Positions 60,814-64,000 of a DNA stretch of 64,000 bases are shown one piece after another (positions within the stretch are counted from its first letter, which is position 1; each line of letters begins with the position of its first letter). Source of the stretch: Roseateles sp049532965 (GTDB lineage: Bacteria > Pseudomonadota > Gammaproteobacteria > Burkholderiales > Burkholderiaceae_C); NCBI RefSeq assembly GCF_049532965.1, contig NZ_CP186694.1, positions 1,550,001-1,614,000 of the forward strand, written 5' to 3'. The position numbers were made by a program, and so were the translations under genes. Below the pieces are notes generated by a model. That model saw only the letters and a program-made list of their open reading frames with translations. It was not told the origin of the DNA and did no database searches.

Positions 60814-63123
60814 ATGAAGCCATTCCCGGCCCCCGTGCCGACCCCGGCGCCCAGCGCCACGACCGCGGACGCGCTGCGCCGCGCCTGCTTGTCCATCGCG
60901 CTGGCTGTGGCCCTGGCGGCCTGCGGCGGCGGGGGTGGCGGCTCCACGCCGACGGACTCCGCGCCCCAGACGCCGCCGCCCGCGGCCTCCACGCCGGTGG
61001 GCACCGACCCGCCGCCGGCCAATCCGAACGACCCGCCGAAGACCATTCCGCCGATTCCCGCGCCGGACACGATCCAGCCGGGCACCTCGGCACCGACGGC
61101 CGAGGGCTATGTGCCGCTGTTTGCGGCGGGCACCGGCCTCAACGAGCAGATCCAGTGGACGGAGCCGGATGGCACGCTGGTGACGATGATGGGCTCGCGC
61201 ACCACCGACCGCCACGCCCGCGAGCGCGGCGAGGCCTGGGACGCGCCGGACGCCGGCCCCGGCCGGTACTTCACCTTCCCGACCTTCTACTTCCAGAACC
61301 GCACCTTCGGCCTGGAGATCCGCGACGAGGTGCCGGCCGGCCGCCAGAAGATCACCGTCTACCTGCATGTCAACGACGGCGTCTTCGACGGCACGACCTT
61401 CAGCCTGTTCCGCAACATCCAGAACCCGGACGTGCGCGATTACGGCTGGTCGCTCAATTACGGCTTCAACAACCCGGACTACGGCAACAAGCCCATCTGC
61501 ATCGCCGGCAAGCGCACCTGCAAGATGGACTTCAACTCCAACTGGCGCACCGACCCGCACAGCCCGCTCAAGATCGGCGACAAGATCGAGCTGGCGCCCG
61601 CGCCGCGCCTGACCCGCGACGAGGCCACCGGACGAGCGCTGATCGACAACGGCGGCAGCCGCTATTACTCCTTCGAGCAGCTGTACGTGGTGGGCGTGGG
61701 CATGCGGCCGTGGTACGGGATCGCGCCCAACCTGGATTCGGAGCCGCTGCCCGATGCGACGCTGCTGGGGGGCCAGGCCAGCGTCTCCTACAACTACTCC
61801 GAGGAGCCGATGCGGGTGTTCCAGCAGATGGCCAACAACATCGGCATCGTCAACACCAAGCGCTTCGTGACCGGCCGCCGGCTGTTCCACACCTCCTTCA
61901 AGGACGGCACGCACTCCGAGCACGACAAGGACAACCCGATCTTCACCGCGCACGTCGGCCAGATCGGGCCGCGCTATCAGCAGGAGCGCTGCATCGAATG
62001 CCACGTGGCCAACGGCCGCAGTCCGGTGCCGGCGATCGGCGCGAAGCTCGACGCGATGAGCGTGCTGGTGGGCGGCACCACGGTCACCGACGGCCGCCGC
62101 GCCGCCGACGCGACCTACGGCCTGAACGTGCAGCAGCGCGCACTGGCGGCCGACGCGCCCGATCACGGCGTGTCGATCCAGCGTTACGAGACCCAGACGC
62201 GCACCCTGCCCGACGGCACCAAGGTCGAACTGGTCAAGCCGGTGCTCGCGTTCAAGGGTCCGGTGCCGGCGGCCGTGTCGCTGCGCCAGGCGCCGCAGGT
62301 GATCGGCATGGGGCTGCTGGAGGCGGTGCCCGAGGCCGACATCGTGGCTGCCGCCGCGCGCAACCAGGGCAACGCCGATGGCGTGCGCGGGCTCGTCAAT
62401 TACGTGAAGGATCCGGAGTCGGGCGTCGTGCGCGTCGGCCGCTTCGGCTGGAAGGCGGCCAAGGCCAGCCTGCGTCATCAAGCGGGCGAAGCGCTGGTCA
62501 ACGACCTCAGCGTCACGTCGCCGGTGTATCCGAACCGCAGCTGCCAGGCCGGCGGCACCGACTGTCGCAAGTCGGCGACGACCGATCTCACCGAGTCGGA
62601 GCTGCAGAGCGTCACGCACTACCTGGCGCTGATCGGCGTGCCGGCGCAGCGCAGCCTGCGCAGCGGCTTCCCGGCGGGCGTGCGCGTCTCGCCGGAGCAT
62701 GACGTCGATCCCGCGAAGATCGCCAAGGGCAGCGCGCTGTTCTCGCAAGTGAAGTGCGCGGCCTGCCACACGCCGGAGATGAAGACCGGCGACACGCACC
62801 CCTTCGCCGAGCTGCGGGGCCAGACCATCCGCCCCTACACCGACCTGCTGGTGCATGACATGGGACCCGAGCTGGCGGACAACCTGACCGAAGGCAAGGC
62901 CACCGGCAGCTTCTGGCGCACCCAGCCGCTGTGGGGCATCGGCTCGCTGCAGTGGGTGCAGGGCGGCGCCGACAAGACGCGTTACCTGCACGACGGCCGC
63001 GCCCGCACGCTGACCGAAGCCATCCTCTGGCACGGAGGCGAGGCGACGAAGAGCCGCACGCTCTTCGAGGCGCTGGCCAAGGACGATCGCGACGCGCTGA
63101 TCGCCTTCCTCCAATCGCTGTGA
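60814..63123 (+). CDS. Di-heme cytochrome c lipoprotein (DUF1111 / thiol oxidoreductase-like)
   Basis: A 769-residue exported redox protein. Signal with lipobox LAAC (Cys37) followed by a poly-Gly and Pro-rich spacer. Two heme c attachment motifs are visible, CIECH at 393-397 and CAACH at 648-652. The end has the DUF1111 pattern: LRGQTIRPYTDLLVHDMGPE, FWRTQPLWGIGSL, YLHDGRARTLTEAILWHGGE. The N-terminal 150-300 region (EIRDEVPAGRQKITVYLHV) is an extra domain not typical of short DUF1111 proteins. Probable periplasmic electron transfer or peroxidase-like role. ATG 60814. Not part of the T6SS. Confidence 0.85.
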   Translation: MKPFPAPVPTPAPSATTADALRRACLSIALAVALAACGGGGGGSTPTDSAPQTPPPAASTPVGTDPPPANPNDPPKTIPPIPAPDTIQPGTSAPTAEGYVPLFAAGTGLNEQIQWTEPDGTLVTMMGSRTTDRHARERGEAWDAPDAGPGRYFTFPTFYFQNRTFGLEIRDEVPAGRQKITVYLHVNDGVFDGTTFSLFRNIQNPDVRDYGWSLNYGFNNPDYGNKPICIAGKRTCKMDFNSNWRTDPHSPLKIGDKIELAPAPRLTRDEATGRALIDNGGSRYYSFEQLYVVGVGMRPWYGIAPNLDSEPLPDATLLGGQASVSYNYSEEPMRVFQQMANNIGIVNTKRFVTGRRLFHTSFKDGTHSEHDKDNPIFTAHVGQIGPRYQQERCIECHVANGRSPVPAIGAKLDAMSVLVGGTTVTDGRRAADATYGLNVQQRALAADAPDHGVSIQRYETQTRTLPDGTKVELVKPVLAFKGPVPAAVSLRQAPQVIGMGLLEAVPEADIVAAAARNQGNADGVRGLVNYVKDPESGVVRVGRFGWKAAKASLRHQAGEALVNDLSVTSPVYPNRSCQAGGTDCRKSATTDLTESELQSVTHYLALIGVPAQRSLRSGFPAGVRVSPEHDVDPAKIAKGSALFSQVKCAACHTPEMKTGDTHPFAELRGQTIRPYTDLLVHDMGPELADNLTEGKATGSFWRTQPLWGIGSLQWVQGGADKTRYLHDGRARTLTEAILWHGGEATKSRTLFEALAKDDRDALIAFLQSL

Positions 63124-63133
63124 GGCCGCCGCC

Positions 63134-64000
63134 ATGACGCTCCAAGACGACAGCGGCGCGCTGGCAGCGCCGCTTCCGCCCGACGCCGACCGGCGGCGCC
63201 TGCTGACCCTTGCCGGTGCAGGCGCTCTGGCGGCCACCTTGTCCACGACCTTGTCCGCCTGCGGCGGCGGGGGCGGCGGGGGCGGCGGGGATGCCGGCGC
63301 CTCGCCAGCCGCGCCCTCGCCCGCTCCGGTCCCGGCGCCTCCGCCGGCTGGCGCCGCCGTCAAGCGGGGCCTGGCCTACGACCTCAAGGACCGCGCCGAT
63401 GTCGCCGCGCTCGCGGGCGGCAGCGTCGGCTGGTGGGTCAACTGGGCCTTGCAGCCGGACGCGGCCGTCGGCGCGGAGCCCCTGGGCGCCGGCGCGATGA
63501 CCCATGTGCCGATGCTGTGGAACTTCAGCTTCGACACGGCGCAGGTCGTCGCGGCGCTGAAGGCCCGGCCGTCGGTCCAGTCGCTGCTGGTGCTCAACGA
63601 GCCCAACCTCACCGATCAGGCCGATGTCACGCCAGCGGACGCCGCCGCGCAATGGCCCCGTTACGAGGAGGTCGCCCGGCAGACCGGCGTGCAGTTGATC
63701 GGCCCCTCGATCACCTGGGGCACGATGCCCGGGTACGCCGATCCGGTCGTGTGGATGGATGCCTTCATCGCCGCCTACCGCGCCGCGCACGGCGGCCGTG
63801 ATCCACGGATCGATGCCCTCGCCTTCCATTGGTACGACTACGGCCTGGGCGGCCAGTTGGACCGGCTCGCCAAGTACGGCAAGCCGTTCTGGGTCACCGA
63901 GATGGCCAACTGGCATGCGCAGAACGACGGCGCCCAGATCGACAGCGTGGCGAAACAGAAGGCCCAGATGGCCGAGATGGTCCAGCTCTGCGAGTCGCGC
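63134..64000 (+). CDS. GH128-like glycoside hydrolase lipoprotein, partial
   Basis: An open frame of 289 codons that continues past the window end. Tat-like start (DRRRLLTLAGAG) and lipobox-like LSAC (Cys43) followed by a run of glycines. The catalytic core resembles Asl1-like glycosyl hydrolases (GH128, beta-1,3-glucanase type): LVLNEPNLTDQADVTP with the candidate acid/base Glu156, ALAFHWYDYGLGGQLD, and KPFWVTEMANW with candidate nucleophile Glu256. ATG 63134 lies 10 bases after the di-heme gene stop, so they are probably co-transcribed. C-terminus not seen. Confidence 0.84.
   Translation, partial: MTLQDDSGALAAPLPPDADRRRLLTLAGAGALAATLSTTLSACGGGGGGGGGDAGASPAAPSPAPVPAPPPAGAAVKRGLAYDLKDRADVAALAGGSVGWWVNWALQPDAAVGAEPLGAGAMTHVPMLWNFSFDTAQVVAALKARPSVQSLLVLNEPNLTDQADVTPADAAAQWPRYEEVARQTGVQLIGPSITWGTMPGYADPVVWMDAFIAAYRAAHGGRDPRIDALAFHWYDYGLGGQLDRLAKYGKPFWVTEMANWHAQNDGAQIDSVAKQKAQMAEMVQLCESR

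Overview
The window reads as chromosome of a GC-rich betaproteobacterium of the Burkholderiales. The Roseateles/Mitsuaria or Comamonadaceae type is a guess from GC content, a PEP-CTERM protein and the overall gene set; no rRNA or marker gene confirms it. Most of it (about 4.3-60.5 kb) is one large type VI secretion system (T6SS) island. No tRNA, rRNA, CRISPR array or intact insertion sequence was seen.

Left edge (1-4.1 kb): on the minus strand, an AmpG-like MFS transporter is followed by four tandem small genes. Each begins with a 15-residue double-glycine leader nearly superimposable on the microcin V leader (MRTL...E...V.GG), but their cores differ. The start of an HlyD/CvaA-type export adaptor follows and runs off the edge. 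The peptides sit in a tandem duplication whose units carry copies of the MFS gene's 3' end. This looks like a class II microcin-like locus that diversifies by segmental duplication and is the most novel-looking item in the window.

T6SS, part 1 (4.3-24.7 kb): tssJ-tssK-tssL-tssM-tagF and a chemoreceptor-like gene run on the plus strand. tagH (FHA) and pppA (PP2C phosphatase) run on the minus strand, and a LysM/TPR lipoprotein on the plus strand. After a PEP-CTERM gene and a VOC-family gene comes a minus-strand run of ppkA (Ser/Thr kinase), a polysaccharide deacetylase and a TPR lipoprotein. PpkA, PppA and TagH form the usual threonine-phosphorylation switch; TagF is the usual post-translational repressor.

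Effector modules (24-47.3 kb): two paralogous minus-strand modules share the order vgrG - DUF6484 - DUF2169 - ketosynthase-like - cargo. Module 1 delivers a DUF4150 (PAAR-like)-VRR-NUC nuclease with a TsiV/DUF3396 immunity protein. Module 2 delivers a separate DUF4150 tip plus a GHH/HNH-type nuclease effector with a putative beta-propeller immunity protein. Each module also carries a TIGR02270 protein. On the plus strand next to vgrG2 are a probable peptidoglycan hydrolase effector with an exported immunity protein, and a phospholipase D effector with no visible immunity gene. An AbiEii-like toxin and HTH antitoxin pair lies next to clpV.

T6SS, part 2 (48.6-60.4 kb): the minus-strand structural operon tssA-tssB-tssC-hcp-hcp-tagJ-tssE-tssF-tssG-clpV completes the baseplate, sheath, tube and ATPase set. 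Together with TssJ/L/M/K, TagF/H/J and PpkA/PppA it looks like a complete, post-translationally regulated system of the TagJ-containing (i3-like) type. A short element, GTGACTTT(C/G), lies upstream of vgrG1, vgrG2, tssA, ppkA and tagH, and suggests a shared transcriptional control.

Right edge (60.8-64 kb): a di-heme cytochrome c lipoprotein and a GH128-like glycoside hydrolase lipoprotein (cut by the window end), unrelated to the T6SS.
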